This document shows positions 45,661-55,676 of a stretch of DNA of 64,000 nucleotides, piece by piece. A program made the position numbers and the translations under genes. Below the pieces are notes generated by a model that was not told the origin of the DNA, did no database searches, and was given only the letters and a program-made list of their open reading frames with translations. Every line of letters begins with the position of its first letter. The stretch's first letter is position 1. Origin of the DNA: DASYRM01 sp036004405 (GTDB lineage Bacteria > Acidobacteriota > Vicinamibacteria > Vicinamibacterales > UBA2999); contig DASYRM010000133.1 of assembly GCA_036004405.1 (NCBI GenBank), positions 1 through 64,000 of the forward strand, in the 5' to 3' direction.

Positions 45661-46125
45661 TTACAGGCCGCGGAAGAGCGGCCGCGGAGCCGACAGGAAC
45701 GGCCACGGAATCGACAGCAGAATCATCACCAGCGTGAGGCCGAAGAATACGAGCGCCCGCTTGTGGCGCGACTCCGCATCGCCGGCCTTGCGGGCGCGGG
45801 CGCGGCCCACATGCGCCAAAGCAATCGCGATGATCATGCCGACCGGGTGATCGGCGATGAAGAAGCGGATGTCGGCCACCTTCATGGCGGCCGCCATGTC
45901 CACGAAGCCCGACTTGGTCACCGGGCTCAGGAACAGGTAGAGGACGAGGCCCAGCAGCATCTGCAGGTCCAGCCCGGCGGTCAGCCACAGCCCGGCGCGG
46001 TCGTCCACCGGCGTCCACGGCCGTCGGGTGCTCACGCCGCTGACGGCGCGGGCGACAGCGATCAGAGCCGCCAGCAGCACCAGCCAGCGCAGCCACGAGT
46101 GGGCGAGGAGCACGAAGTCGTACAT
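45661..46125 (-). CDS. Four-helix membrane protein, possible haem protein
   Basis: This 154-residue protein has four hydrophobic helices. The N-terminus HSWLRWLVLLAAL and later ADHPVGMIIAIALAHVG carry conserved histidines, and HSxxRW is also found in small membrane proteins often annotated cytochrome b-like. The charged loop AESRHKRALVFFG precedes the last helix. A role in haem binding or electron transfer is a guess; no partner is visible. It lies 19 bp upstream of the Gfo/Idh gene, on the same strand, and may share its transcript. Confidence 0.75.
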   Translation of the reverse strand: MYDFVLLAHSWLRWLVLLAALIAVARAVSGVSTRRPWTPVDDRAGLWLTAGLDLQMLLGLVLYLFLSPVTKSGFVDMAAAMKVADIRFFIADHPVGMIIAIALAHVGRARARKAGDAESRHKRALVFFGLTLVMILLSIPWPFLSAPRPLFRGL

Positions 46126-46239
46126 GGGCCTATTGTGCCTCGTTGTAGGCGGCCCGCACCGCGCTGGCCATCTGCGCGCGGTTCTTCGCGCCGGGCAATT
46201 TTACCCGCGACGCCGGCAACATTTCCCGCGTGGACCGCC

Positions 46240-46680
46240 TCACCGGACCGCGCTTTCGAGCCAACGCTGCATCTCATGTGCGGGCGCCAGCCCCGCGTGC
46301 TGAGACACCACCTGGCCGCCGCGAAGCACGATGAAGTTGGGAATGCCGCGGACGTTGTAGCGGGCGGCGAGTTCGGGATATCGCTCGGTATCGACCTTCA
46401 GAACGAGGGCACGGCCGGCCAGACTGGCGGCAACCTTCTTGACCTCCGGGGCCGCCATCCGGCACGGGCCGCACCACTCCGCCCAGAAGTCGACGAGCAC
46501 CGGCACGGGCGAGGCCTCACGCACGTCTTCGAAGAGGTCAGGGTCGGCGTCGATCGGTTCGGCGACGGGCCCCAGCATGGTCTTGCAGGAGCCGCACCGG
46601 ATCTTGCCTTTGAGCGCGGCACCCAGGTGCGCGGCGGCCACGCGATTCTTCCGGCCGCACGAAGGACACACGCGTATCAC
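46240..46680 (-). CDS. trxC: Thioredoxin 2 (TrxC) with N-terminal zinc ribbon
   Basis: This 146-residue protein starts at a GTG. The N-terminus has two CxxC pairs (CPSC at 5-8 and CGSC at 29-32) forming the zinc ribbon of TrxC, then the thioredoxin fold with active-site WCGPC (Cys70, Cys73) and cis-Pro in GIPNFIV. It reduces protein disulfides in the cytoplasm; the zinc site is a redox sensor in other bacteria. It is monocistronic, with 114 bp to the next downstream gene. Confidence 0.96.
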   Translation of the reverse strand: MIRVCPSCGRKNRVAAAHLGAALKGKIRCGSCKTMLGPVAEPIDADPDLFEDVREASPVPVLVDFWAEWCGPCRMAAPEVKKVAASLAGRALVLKVDTERYPELAARYNVRGIPNFIVLRGGQVVSQHAGLAPAHEMQRWLESAVR

Positions 46681-46753
46681 GGCTGAGTCTCGAGGCTATC
46701 ACGCCTCGGGCGAACCGAGTCCGCCGCCCCACCGGCGGCGGACTGTATGGCTT

Positions 46754-47056
46754 CTACATCGTGTCGGTCGCGCCGTTCACGGCGTCGGTGGCGACACCCT
46801 TGGCCTGCTCGTAGCCGCGGCGCACCGCGCCGGTGATGCGGTCGCCGTGCTCATCCCACAGCTGCTTGCCCTTGGTCGCCACGTCGTCGGCCAGCTCCTT
46901 GCCGCGCTTCCCGATGAACGCCCGCGTATCGCGACCCGTGGCCGGGGCCAGGATCAGCGCCGCCGCGGCGCCCACAACGGCGCCCGCTATGAACAGCATG
47001 ATTCCCGAGCCCCCACGGCTGTCCAGCTCGAATGCCCGTCGATTGAGTTCGTCCAT
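46754..47056 (-). CDS. YtxH-like stress/membrane-associated protein
   Basis: This 100-residue protein starts at the ATG at 47056, preceded by GGGAGGG. A short N-terminus precedes a helix, GGSGIMLFIAGAVVGAAAALILAP, followed by an ATGRDTRAFIG segment, which is the YtxH pattern, and then an amphipathic region. YtxH/GvpP-like proteins are small, induced by stress or stationary phase, and of unknown function. It is divergent from the coiled-coil protein at 47277. The 220-bp gap holds both promoters and a TGTAAGAACGA sequence also seen at 30369-30379. Confidence 0.82.
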   Translation of the reverse strand: MDELNRRAFELDSRGGSGIMLFIAGAVVGAAAALILAPATGRDTRAFIGKRGKELADDVATKGKQLWDEHGDRITGAVRRGYEQAKGVATDAVNGATDTM

Positions 47057-47276
47057 GACCTGTCCCTCCCGGCGCATGTTTGTCGGCTGGCTCAAGGAGC
47101 AGGATGCGTGCCAGCCGGAGCAGGCCGCCATGCGGCGCGTCTTTCGGGCGCTGTGTGCCCAAACCGCATTGAAGGGGTGCAAACTCGCATCACCTCGTGT
47201 TGTAAGAACGACGCACGATATGGAGTCACGTGGCACACCGGTTGCTCGACCTCGGACTCAGCGAGAAGGAGCCATC

Positions 47277-47762
47277 ATGCCAAGCCTGGAAACGACCAAC
47301 TGGATTCTTGCAGTCATCGCCGCTGCGACGGCGGCTCAGTTTCTGATGCTGTTCCTCGGCGCCTTGTGGGTCGCCAAGCGCGTCGCCGCCCTCCAGGACA
47401 CGATTACCAGCACGGTCACGCGGTTCGAAACCACTCACCTACCGGAACTGACGGCGCGGGCGACGGATCTGGTGGAGGATCTCCACAAGGTGGCCGTCCG
47501 CATGGATCGAGTGGGTCAGGAAGTCGAACGGGCAACGCGGCTCGCGCAGGGCACCTTGCATCTCGCGGGCGCCGAAGTCGAGCGGGCCACGCGCGGCGTG
47601 CGCTTCGCACTCGATGTGGTGGAAGGCGGCGTGAAGCAGGCTGGGCGGGTTGGCGCCGGGCTACGCGCCGGGCTGCGGGAGCTGTTCGCGCGGCGCTCGA
47701 ACGGAACTCACCAGCGCCTGGAAGACGAAGACGCCATCGCGCGATTCGAAGCCGGAGCTTAG
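47277..47762 (+). CDS. Membrane-anchored helical protein, DUF948-like
   Basis: I chose the ATG at 47277, 6 nt after AAGGAG. The 161-residue protein has one N-terminal membrane helix (about 9-33) followed by an almost continuous helical region (VTRFETTHLPELTARATDLV and on), then a basic end. This topology and composition fit DUF948-type proteins, which are anchored in the membrane and found next to YtxH genes in other bacteria. No enzymatic residues are visible. It probably belongs to the same stress module as the YtxH-like gene across the divergent promoter. Confidence 0.65.
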   Translation: MPSLETTNWILAVIAAATAAQFLMLFLGALWVAKRVAALQDTITSTVTRFETTHLPELTARATDLVEDLHKVAVRMDRVGQEVERATRLAQGTLHLAGAEVERATRGVRFALDVVEGGVKQAGRVGAGLRAGLRELFARRSNGTHQRLEDEDAIARFEAGA

Positions 47763-47774
47763 CGAACTCTTTGG

Positions 47775-47845
47775 TCAGGTGGGTCAGGTAAGTCAGGAGG
47801 GTCGGGTGGGGAACCCTACCTGGCCTACCCGACCTACCTGACCCT
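47775..47845. repeat. Convergent inverted repeat of CTACC(C/T)GACC units
   Basis: The left half has GGTCAGGTGGGTCAGGTAAG and GTCAGGAGGGTCGGGTGGGG units. The right half has CTACCTGG, CTACCCGACC and CTACCTGACC units. GGGTCAGGTA (47781-47790) pairs with TACCTGACCC (47835-47844). It lies between two convergent stop codons, so it probably acts as a bidirectional terminator. It is of the same kind as the element at 31355. Confidence 0.65.
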
Positions 47846-47847
47846 GG

Positions 47848-47997
47848 TCAGACCGCTCTGCGGCCCTGAATCAGCTGGATGAGCACCGTCACGATGGCGA
47901 GCACCAGCAGGATGTGGATGAAGCCGCCCAGCGTGTACGAGCTCACGACGCCCAGCAGCCACAACACCAGCAACACCATGAAGATCGTCCACAACAT
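47848..47997 (-). CDS. DUF5670 / lmo0937-type small membrane protein, 49 aa
   Basis: I found this by direct translation. From the ATG at 47997 (8 nt after AGAGGAG) the protein reads MLWTIFMVLLVLWLLGVVSS, then YTLGGFIHILLVLAIVTVLI and a short basic end (QLIQGRRAV). The two-helix pattern W-L-L-G-x-V-S-S-Y-T-L-G-G-F-I-H-I-L-L matches the lmo0937/DUF5670 family closely. These are tiny two-pass membrane proteins of unknown role, common near stress genes. It lies 30 bp downstream of the CsbD gene and on the same strand. Confidence 0.9.
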   Translation of the reverse strand: MLWTIFMVLLVLWLLGVVSSYTLGGFIHILLVLAIVTVLIQLIQGRRAV

Positions 47998-48027
47998 GTG
48001 CGTTTCTCCTCTGAGTGACGACGCCGT

Positions 48028-48243
48028 TCAGGGCGTCGTCGTCGTCCCGTGCCGAGCGAGGAACGAATCCACCTCGGCTTCGGCCTGCTGCTTGGCATAG
48101 CCGTAGCGCTCCTGGATCAAGCCCACGAGACGCTCGACGCTGCCGCCCACCTTGTCCACGTCGTCGTCGGTGAGCTGACCCCACTTCTCGCGAACGCGGC
48201 CCTTCAGCTGCAGCCACTTGCCCTTGAGGATGTTGGCGTCCAT
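48028..48243 (-). CDS. csbD: CsbD-family stress protein
   Basis: This 71-residue protein begins MDANILKGKWLQLKGRVREK, then WGQLTDDDVDKVGGSVERLV and GYAKQQAEAEVDSFLARHG. This is the CsbD-like family, small charged helical proteins induced by general stress in several bacteria. The biochemical role is unknown. It is the first gene of a two-gene unit with the DUF5670-type protein. The upstream 267 bp hold a 15-bp palindrome at 48388-48402. Confidence 0.93.
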   Translation of the reverse strand: MDANILKGKWLQLKGRVREKWGQLTDDDVDKVGGSVERLVGLIQERYGYAKQQAEAEVDSFLARHGTTTTP

Positions 48244-48387
48244 TCAAGACCTCCCGGAGTTCGGTTGTGACCGAGGCGTAACCCCGGCCATGTCCTGCAG
48301 TTCTCCGAGCATTCCGCGTACCAGCGCCGGCGCCGTGGCAAGCCGGACGCACGGATGGCCCGCCACCTCGGCCGGGCAGCGGCATAG

Positions 48388-48402
48388 CTGTAAGGCTTAC
48401 AG
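48388..48402. promoter_or_regulatory. 15-bp palindrome, operator candidate
   Basis: CTGTAAG-G-CTTACAG is a perfect palindrome around a central G, in the divergent gap between csbD (minus) and the small membrane protein at 48511 (plus). It has the look of a dimeric repressor or activator site and is AT-richer than its surroundings. There is no adjacent regulator gene to assign it to. Confidence 0.45.
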
Positions 48403-48510
48403 GCTCATCGCACGCCGGGTTACAAGCCGGACCTCAGATGCGAACTGGGACAGGCAGGAGAGGCGCTCGAGCGGGCACGGAACGTGCTCGGTTGGAGGCA
48501 GGGGGACGGA

Positions 48511-48729
48511 ATGCGAGGAAGAGTGCTGTTTGGCGTGGTGCTTCTGATCGCCGGCCTGGCGGGACTGGCGTGGCCGGTCATCACCTACACGAAAACGGAG
48601 AAGGTGGTGGACATCGGCCCGATCGAGGTGACGGCCGATCGCGAGAAGCACGTGCCCGTGCCGCCGATCGCCGGTGGCCTCGCGGCCGTCGCCGGCGTGG
48701 TTATCATCGTCACCGGCGGCCGCAAGTAG
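48511..48729 (+). CDS. Small two-helix membrane protein, DUF3185-like
   Basis: This 72-residue protein starts at an ATG preceded by a GGAGGCAGGGGGA region. It has a hydrophobic N-terminal helix (RVLFGVVLLIAGLAGLAW), an intervening TYTKTEKVVDIGPIEVTADR segment and a second helix (PIAGGLAAVAGVVIIVTG), then GRK. The V-D-I-G-P-I-x-V-T-A-D-R pattern is shared by small DUF3185-like membrane proteins. The AsmA-like gene follows after 45 bp on the same strand. Confidence 0.7.
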   Translation: MRGRVLFGVVLLIAGLAGLAWPVITYTKTEKVVDIGPIEVTADREKHVPVPPIAGGLAAVAGVVIIVTGGRK

Positions 48730-48774
48730 CGAAGCCGGCCCTCCCTGGCGGCCGGCGGTGGAGGACCTTGTTCG

Positions 48775-50295
48775 ATGCGTGTGCGTCCCGGACGAGTGAT
48801 CGTCGGCATCGTGCTCGTGCTCGCGGTCACCGCCGCCGGCGTGGTGGCGCTGCTCAACACCGAGTGGGCCTCGCGCCGGGTCGCGCACGAAGCCGCCGCC
48901 ATGCTCGAAGCGCGCTTCGCCGGACGCGTCCGCGTGGAATCGTTGTCGATGTCGCTCTTCCCGCGCGTCTCCATCAGCGGCACCAACCTGCAGATGACCC
49001 GCGACGACGGCCAGGCGCCGATGCTCGAGGTCGCACGGTTCGCGGTGTCGGGCACGCCGCTCGAACTGTTGCGCCGCGGCGCCTCGCACGTGGAGCTCGA
49101 CGGCCTGCAGCTGTACATCACAAAAGGGGGCAGCCAGGCCGCCGCGCTGCGCGGGCGGGTGCGAGACGTCCATATCGGCGAGGTGCACGTGACCAGCGGC
49201 CGGCTCGTCATCGTGCCCGACGACGTGCGCAAGATCCCGCTCGAGTTCGGGCTGCAGGACCTCACCCTCACCAACTTCGGCTTCGATCGCGCCACCGTGT
49301 TTGCGGCGCGGCTGGTGAACCCGAAGCCGCGGGCGCTCATCCAGACCGAGGGGCGCTTCGGCCCCTGGCAGGCGGGGCTGCCACGATCGACGCCGGTGTC
49401 GGGCGTCTACCTGTTTCACGACGGCGAGCTCGACGCCATCAAAGGCCTCGGAGGCCACCTGACGTCGAGCGGCAAGTTCGCCGGCGCGCTGGAGCGGCTC
49501 GCCGTCGAGGGCACGACAACGAGCAGCGACTTCCAGCTCGATCTCGCCGATCAGCCGATGCCGCTCCGCACCGCGTTCAAGGCGACGGTGGACGGCACGC
49601 GCGGCGACACGTTTCTCGACGACGTCGATGCCACGCTGGGCAACTCGCGGATTCGCGCTCACGGCTCAGTGGCCTCGACGCCGGGCGCCAAGGGACGCAC
49701 CGTCACGCTGAGCGTGACAATGAAGGACGCCCGGTTCGAGGATCTGCTGCGGCTGTCGGTCAAAGCCAGTGAGCCGCCGATGCGCGGGCGGCTCGACATC
49801 GACACCGGGTTCGATCTGCCGCCCGGCGACCAGGACGTGGCGCAGCGCCTGCGCCTGCGGGGGCGGTTCGCGATCCGCGGCGGCCACTTCGCCAGCGACA
49901 CCGCCCAGAACAAGATCGACGAGTTGAGCCGGCGCGGTCGCGGCGAGCCCGGCAACGAGGAAGTGTCGAACGTGATCTCGGCGTTCGGCGGCGCGTTCAC
50001 GCTGCAGGACGGCGTGCTGCGGCTGCCCGGGCTGCAGTTCAGTGTGAAAGGGGCGCGGGTCGATCTCGACGGGCGCTACACGCTGCGCAGCCAGGGGCTC
50101 GACTTCACCGGGGCCCTGCGGCTCGATGCGCCGGTGTCGCGGACGGTCACCGGGTTCAAGTCGATTCTGCTGCGGCCCATCGATCCGCTGTTCCGGCGCA
50201 ACGGCGCCGGGACGCTGCTGCCGATCCGGATCTCGGGCACGGTGAACCAGCCGGACTTCGGCGTGGACATGAAGAAGGCGCTGCGGCGCGAGTGA
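48775..50295 (+). CDS. AsmA-like inner membrane anchored protein
   Basis: This 506-residue protein follows GGAGG. An N-terminal membrane helix (about 8-28) is followed by the AsmA N-terminal pattern (WASRRVAHEAAAMLEARFAG and RVRVESLSMSLFPRVSISGT). The C-terminal half has AsmA-2-like repeats (GGAFTLQDGVLRLPGLQFSV and PIRISGTVNQPDFGVDM). AsmA proteins span the periplasm and are linked to phospholipid transport to the outer membrane. It ends directly before the large REP-like element. Confidence 0.9.
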   Translation: MRVRPGRVIVGIVLVLAVTAAGVVALLNTEWASRRVAHEAAAMLEARFAGRVRVESLSMSLFPRVSISGTNLQMTRDDGQAPMLEVARFAVSGTPLELLRRGASHVELDGLQLYITKGGSQAAALRGRVRDVHIGEVHVTSGRLVIVPDDVRKIPLEFGLQDLTLTNFGFDRATVFAARLVNPKPRALIQTEGRFGPWQAGLPRSTPVSGVYLFHDGELDAIKGLGGHLTSSGKFAGALERLAVEGTTTSSDFQLDLADQPMPLRTAFKATVDGTRGDTFLDDVDATLGNSRIRAHGSVASTPGAKGRTVTLSVTMKDARFEDLLRLSVKASEPPMRGRLDIDTGFDLPPGDQDVAQRLRLRGRFAIRGGHFASDTAQNKIDELSRRGRGEPGNEEVSNVISAFGGAFTLQDGVLRLPGLQFSVKGARVDLDGRYTLRSQGLDFTGALRLDAPVSRTVTGFKSILLRPIDPLFRRNGAGTLLPIRISGTVNQPDFGVDMKKALRRE

Positions 50296-50302
50296 GCCAG
50301 TA

Positions 50303-50411
50303 GGGCCGCCTTCCGCCTTCGCCAAGGGCGGCTCGCGTAGCGAGCCGCCAAAGCAGCGCTGATTCGTCGGTCCGCTTCGCGGACCGACCCGGCGGACAAG
50401 TCAGGCGGCCC
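50303..50411. repeat. Large REP-like composite element
   Basis: Outer arms GGGCCGCCT (50303-50311) and AGGCGGCCC (50403-50411) are the same as those of the 41000 hairpin. Inside are two perfect 10-bp hairpins: GGCGGCTCGC/GCGAGCCGCC (50327-50349) and GTCGGTCCGC/GCGGACCGAC (50366-50388). 50391-50405 is identical to the minus strand at 5608-5622. It lies between the convergent AsmA-like and NtrC-type genes. Confidence 0.8.
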
Positions 50412-50422
50412 GTCCGCCCGCC

Positions 50423-51832
<1,410 letters not shown>

Positions 51833-51973
51833 GGCGACCCAGCCATCGTAGCTGATCGGACCCCATTTTCGCGCGGTCGAGACTGGACGGATCTGGCCCG
51901 GATCGGGCTAGGCCGTTGAGCTTGAGGGAGATACGCGAAGCGTGCTAGCGGAGCCGCTCTGGGCGGACCGCCT

Positions 51974-54900
51974 TCATTGCCCGTCGGCGAGGGCGGCCGG
52001 CTGCCGCTCGGGGCGAATCCACGTCCGCAGCACGCGCTCGAGCTCGCTGACGTGAATCGGTTTGCCGATGAAGTCGTTCATGCCCGATTCGAGCGCCCGC
52101 TCGCGCGACCCCGACGCGACGTCCGCCGTCACGGCCACGATCGGCACGTGGCGGTTGGGCCCGTCGCGGCGGCGGATCTCGGCGGCCGCCTCGTAGCCGT
52201 TCATTTCGGGCATGTGGCAGTCCATCAGCACGAGGTCGTAGGGACGCGCCAGCAGGTGCTCGAGCGCCACCGATCCGTTCTCGGCCAGGTCCATCCGCAC
52301 ACCGAGCTTCTTCAACAGCAGCACCGCCACCTTCTGATTCGGAAAGTTGTCCTCGGCGATCAGCACGTGCGGCGCCGAGCTCACGTCCGCGGATTCGAGC
52401 CCCCCGTGCGGTGAGGCGGCCGAGGCCGGCCGCCCCGTCTCGGGCCGTCTCGCCAGCGACTGGGTGCGGCTCTCCCACGCGCTGACGACCGCATTCAAGA
52501 GGCGCGTCGGGCTGAGCGGCTTGGTGAGGTACGCCGAAATCTGCACGTCACCCGGCGGGTCGAGCCGCGTATGCCGCAGCGGCGCCACGGCCACGTACGC
52601 CAGCGGCAACGGCGAACGCGCGGCGATGACGGTGGCGATCGGGCGGCCGTCGCGGTCCACCGCGTCGACGCCGGCGATCAACATCTGGAACGGATCGCCG
52701 GCGGTCGCGGCGATGCGGGCCGCATCGGACGCCTCTTCGGGCGAGATGAACATCTCCGGCCGGAGCGCCCACGCCGCGAGCTGATCGCTCATCAGCATGC
52801 GCGCGGCTTTCGAGCCGCCGAAGATCATCACCCGGCACCCGGGCGGCAGCGTCCCGGCGCCCGGCAGTTCGGAGCGCTTTCCGATCGGCATCGGCAGCGA
52901 GAACCAGAACGACGAGCCCTGGCCTTCGACGCTGGTGACGCCAATCGCGCCGCCCATCAGCTCGATGAGGCTCTTTGAAATCGCCAGGCCGAGGCCGGTA
53001 CCGCCGTACTCGCGCGTCGTGGAGGTGTCGGCCTGCGAGAACTTCTGGAACAGCAGCCCGAGCTTGGCGGCCGGCACGCCGATGCCGGTGTCGCTCACGG
53101 TCACGCGGATGTCGGCAACTGCCGCCGTGCGGGCGCTGCACTCCACCGACAGCAGCACGTGCCCGCGCGACGTGAACTTGACGGCGTTGCTCGCCAGGTT
53201 GGCGACGACCTGCCGGACGCGCGCCTGGTCGCCGACGAATCGTCGCGGCGCTCCCGCCGGGTAGCGGACGAGCAGCTCGATGCCGGTCTGCTCGGCGCGC
53301 GCCGACACCATTTCGGCGACGTTCTCGAGCGTCCGGCACAGGTCGAACTCCGCCGACTCGATCGCGATGCGGCCGGCTTCGATCTTGGAGAAATCGAGCA
53401 CGTCGTCGATGAGCCCGAGCAGCGACTCACCCGATCCCCTGAGCGTCTCGGCGTACTCGCGCTGCTCGTCCGACAGGCCCGTCTCGAGCAGGAGCGACGT
53501 CATGCCCAGCACGCCGTTCATCGGCGTGCGGATCTCGTGGCTCATGTTGGCGAGGAACTCGCTCTTGGCCACCGTGGCCGCTTCCGCCTTGACCCGCGCG
53601 GCCTCCAGCGACAGCTCGAGCTCCTTCCGCTCGGTGACGTCCATCGACGCACCGAGGATGCGCCACGGCCGGCCGTCCCGGTGCTCCGGCCGGCCGTACG
53701 ACCGGTGCCAGCGCACGGAGCCGTCCTGCAGCACCCACTGGCGGTCCTGGACGATGTGCTCGCCGAGCTCGAAGGCGCGGCGATGAGACTCGATCATCTC
53801 GGCGCGATCCTGCGGCTGGAGCATGGCGTAGAACCTGTCGAGCGAGATGATGAGCGGCGTGCTCTCCGGGAGGCGGCTCAGACGGCGCATGCCTTCCGAC
53901 ATCCGAACCTCGCGGGCCTGGATGTCCACTTCCCACAGGCCGAAGCGGCCGATGTCCTCGGCCACGCGCATGTGCTCGACGCTGTGCCGCAGCCGATCGA
54001 GCATCTCGCGCTCGCGCGTGATGTCGAGGACGGCGCCGATGAAGCGGCCGCCCCCCACGTCGGTGCCCGGCGGCGGCTGCATGGTGAAGGCCCGTTGCCA
54101 GCGGGTGCTGCCGTCGCGATGCAGGATGCGGAATTCGATCTCGCCAGCGCCGGTGGCCGCGACCTCGCCCAGCGCCCGATGGACGCGCGGCAGGTCATCG
54201 GGATGAATCATGCGATCGAGCTCCGCGGCCGTGAAGACGCGCTGATCAGACGTGATGCCGTACAGCGCCGCCCACCCGTCGGAGGCCGTCAGCCGCCCGT
54301 TGACGAGATCGAGATCGGTCCACCCGAATCCGGCGACGCGCTCTGCGAGGCGCATGCGTGCCGCATTGAGCTGGAGCGCGTCCAACATGCGCCGCTCTTT
54401 GTCGATGTCGACGCTCGAGCCGATCACGCGCACGATGCGCCCGTCGACCGTCACGGGATGGGCCCGGGTCCGGAGCCAGCGCGCCGAACCGTCGGGCCAC
54501 AGCACGCGGTACTCACAGGTGAACCGTTCGCCGTCGCGGGCGCGTTCGCGGGCCGCGTAGAAGCGCTCGCGATCGTCCGGGTGCAGGATCTCGTCGATCG
54601 ACTGTGTCGGCTTGGTCACCTGAACCGCTGGCCAGCCGCGCAGGGCCGCGGCCCCGGCCGAGTAGGTCACCGTCGAGGCTACGAGATCGACATCCCACAG
54701 ACCGACACCGCCGGCCTCCTCGGCGAGCGCCAGGCGCACGGCCGTATCCGCCAGGTCCTGCAGGCGGCGTTTCTCGTCGTGGATGTCGACCAACGCGCCG
54801 ACGACCAGGACGAGCCGGTCGCCCAGCTTCTTCGCCCGACTCTGCACGCGCCGCCAGAAGTACGCGCCGTCGGGATACCGGAGGCGGAAGTCGATCTGAC

Positions 54901-55633
54901 ACTCGTTGCCCTTGCTCAGACTCTCCTCGAACACCCGATGCGCCTCGGGCTGATCGTCGGGATGCAGCAGGGCCGACAGCTCCGCGCTCGACTTCGAGAC
55001 GGCCACCGGCGGGAACCCGTGGAGCCGCGCCGCGCCCGCCGACAGATGCACGATGCGGGTGACCGGATCGAGCTCCCACACGCCGAACCGCGCCGACTCC
55101 TCGGCCAGCGCCAGCCGGGCCGCCGTGTCGGCGAGCGCCTGGACGCGCTCGCGCTCTTCGTGGATGTCGATAACGGCACCCGCCACCAGGGTGACGCCGC
55201 CCTCGGCCTTGGAGACGCGGTTCTGCTGCCGGCACCACCGGTACGAACCATCCGCATAGCGCGTACGGTACTCGACCTGATAGTCGCCACCATGCTTCAG
55301 CGCCGCCTCGAACACGCGGCGCGCGGGCCCGATGTCGTCGGGGTGCACCTTCTGCCCGAGCTCGTCGAGATGAACTGATATCGCGGCGGCGGGAAACCCG
55401 CTCAGCCGCGCCGCGCCGGCGGACAGGTGCACCATCGACGACGCCGGGTCGAACTCCCACACGCCAAAGCGCGCCGACTCCTCGGCGAGAGCGTGAACCG
55501 GGCGTCCGTCGCCATACCGCAGCGCCGCCGTGCGCGCGCGCCGGCGCGCGTCGCGGAGACGCCACGCGGTGAGGCCCCAGCCAGCGCCGGCGGCAATCGC
55601 GGCGGCAACGGTGAGGGCCGTGACAAAGCTCAT
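51974..55633 (-). CDS. Hybrid histidine kinase with five tandem PAS domains
   Basis: This 1219-residue protein has one N-terminal membrane helix (about 5-25). Five PAS units follow, each starting with an A-E-x2-A/G-x-F-G-W/V-W-like core such as AEESARFGVWEFDPAS. Then come HisKA with His699 (NMSHEIRTPMNGVLG) and the HATPase (GTGLGLAISKSLIELMGG). A first receiver-like domain lacks a recognisable phosphoacceptor (FQMLIAGVDAVD), and a typical second receiver has Asp1138 (VLMDCHMPEMNGY). It is followed by the NtrC-type gene on the same strand. Many PAS units suggest several inputs or long-range signalling; ligands are unknown. Confidence 0.93.
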   Translation of the reverse strand: MSFVTALTVAAAIAAGAGWGLTAWRLRDARRRARTAALRYGDGRPVHALAEESARFGVWEFDPASSMVHLSAGAARLSGFPAAAISVHLDELGQKVHPDDIGPARRVFEAALKHGGDYQVEYRTRYADGSYRWCRQQNRVSKAEGGVTLVAGAVIDIHEERERVQALADTAARLALAEESARFGVWELDPVTRIVHLSAGAARLHGFPPVAVSKSSAELSALLHPDDQPEAHRVFEESLSKGNECQIDFRLRYPDGAYFWRRVQSRAKKLGDRLVLVVGALVDIHDEKRRLQDLADTAVRLALAEEAGGVGLWDVDLVASTVTYSAGAAALRGWPAVQVTKPTQSIDEILHPDDRERFYAARERARDGERFTCEYRVLWPDGSARWLRTRAHPVTVDGRIVRVIGSSVDIDKERRMLDALQLNAARMRLAERVAGFGWTDLDLVNGRLTASDGWAALYGITSDQRVFTAAELDRMIHPDDLPRVHRALGEVAATGAGEIEFRILHRDGSTRWQRAFTMQPPPGTDVGGGRFIGAVLDITREREMLDRLRHSVEHMRVAEDIGRFGLWEVDIQAREVRMSEGMRRLSRLPESTPLIISLDRFYAMLQPQDRAEMIESHRRAFELGEHIVQDRQWVLQDGSVRWHRSYGRPEHRDGRPWRILGASMDVTERKELELSLEAARVKAEAATVAKSEFLANMSHEIRTPMNGVLGMTSLLLETGLSDEQREYAETLRGSGESLLGLIDDVLDFSKIEAGRIAIESAEFDLCRTLENVAEMVSARAEQTGIELLVRYPAGAPRRFVGDQARVRQVVANLASNAVKFTSRGHVLLSVECSARTAAVADIRVTVSDTGIGVPAAKLGLLFQKFSQADTSTTREYGGTGLGLAISKSLIELMGGAIGVTSVEGQGSSFWFSLPMPIGKRSELPGAGTLPPGCRVMIFGGSKAARMLMSDQLAAWALRPEMFISPEEASDAARIAATAGDPFQMLIAGVDAVDRDGRPIATVIAARSPLPLAYVAVAPLRHTRLDPPGDVQISAYLTKPLSPTRLLNAVVSAWESRTQSLARRPETGRPASAASPHGGLESADVSSAPHVLIAEDNFPNQKVAVLLLKKLGVRMDLAENGSVALEHLLARPYDLVLMDCHMPEMNGYEAAAEIRRRDGPNRHVPIVAVTADVASGSRERALESGMNDFIGKPIHVSELERVLRTWIRPERQPAALADGQ

Positions 55634-55676
55634 CGTCTTGTGAAATCGACGGCGCTGGAGCGAACCTTGAGACCCG

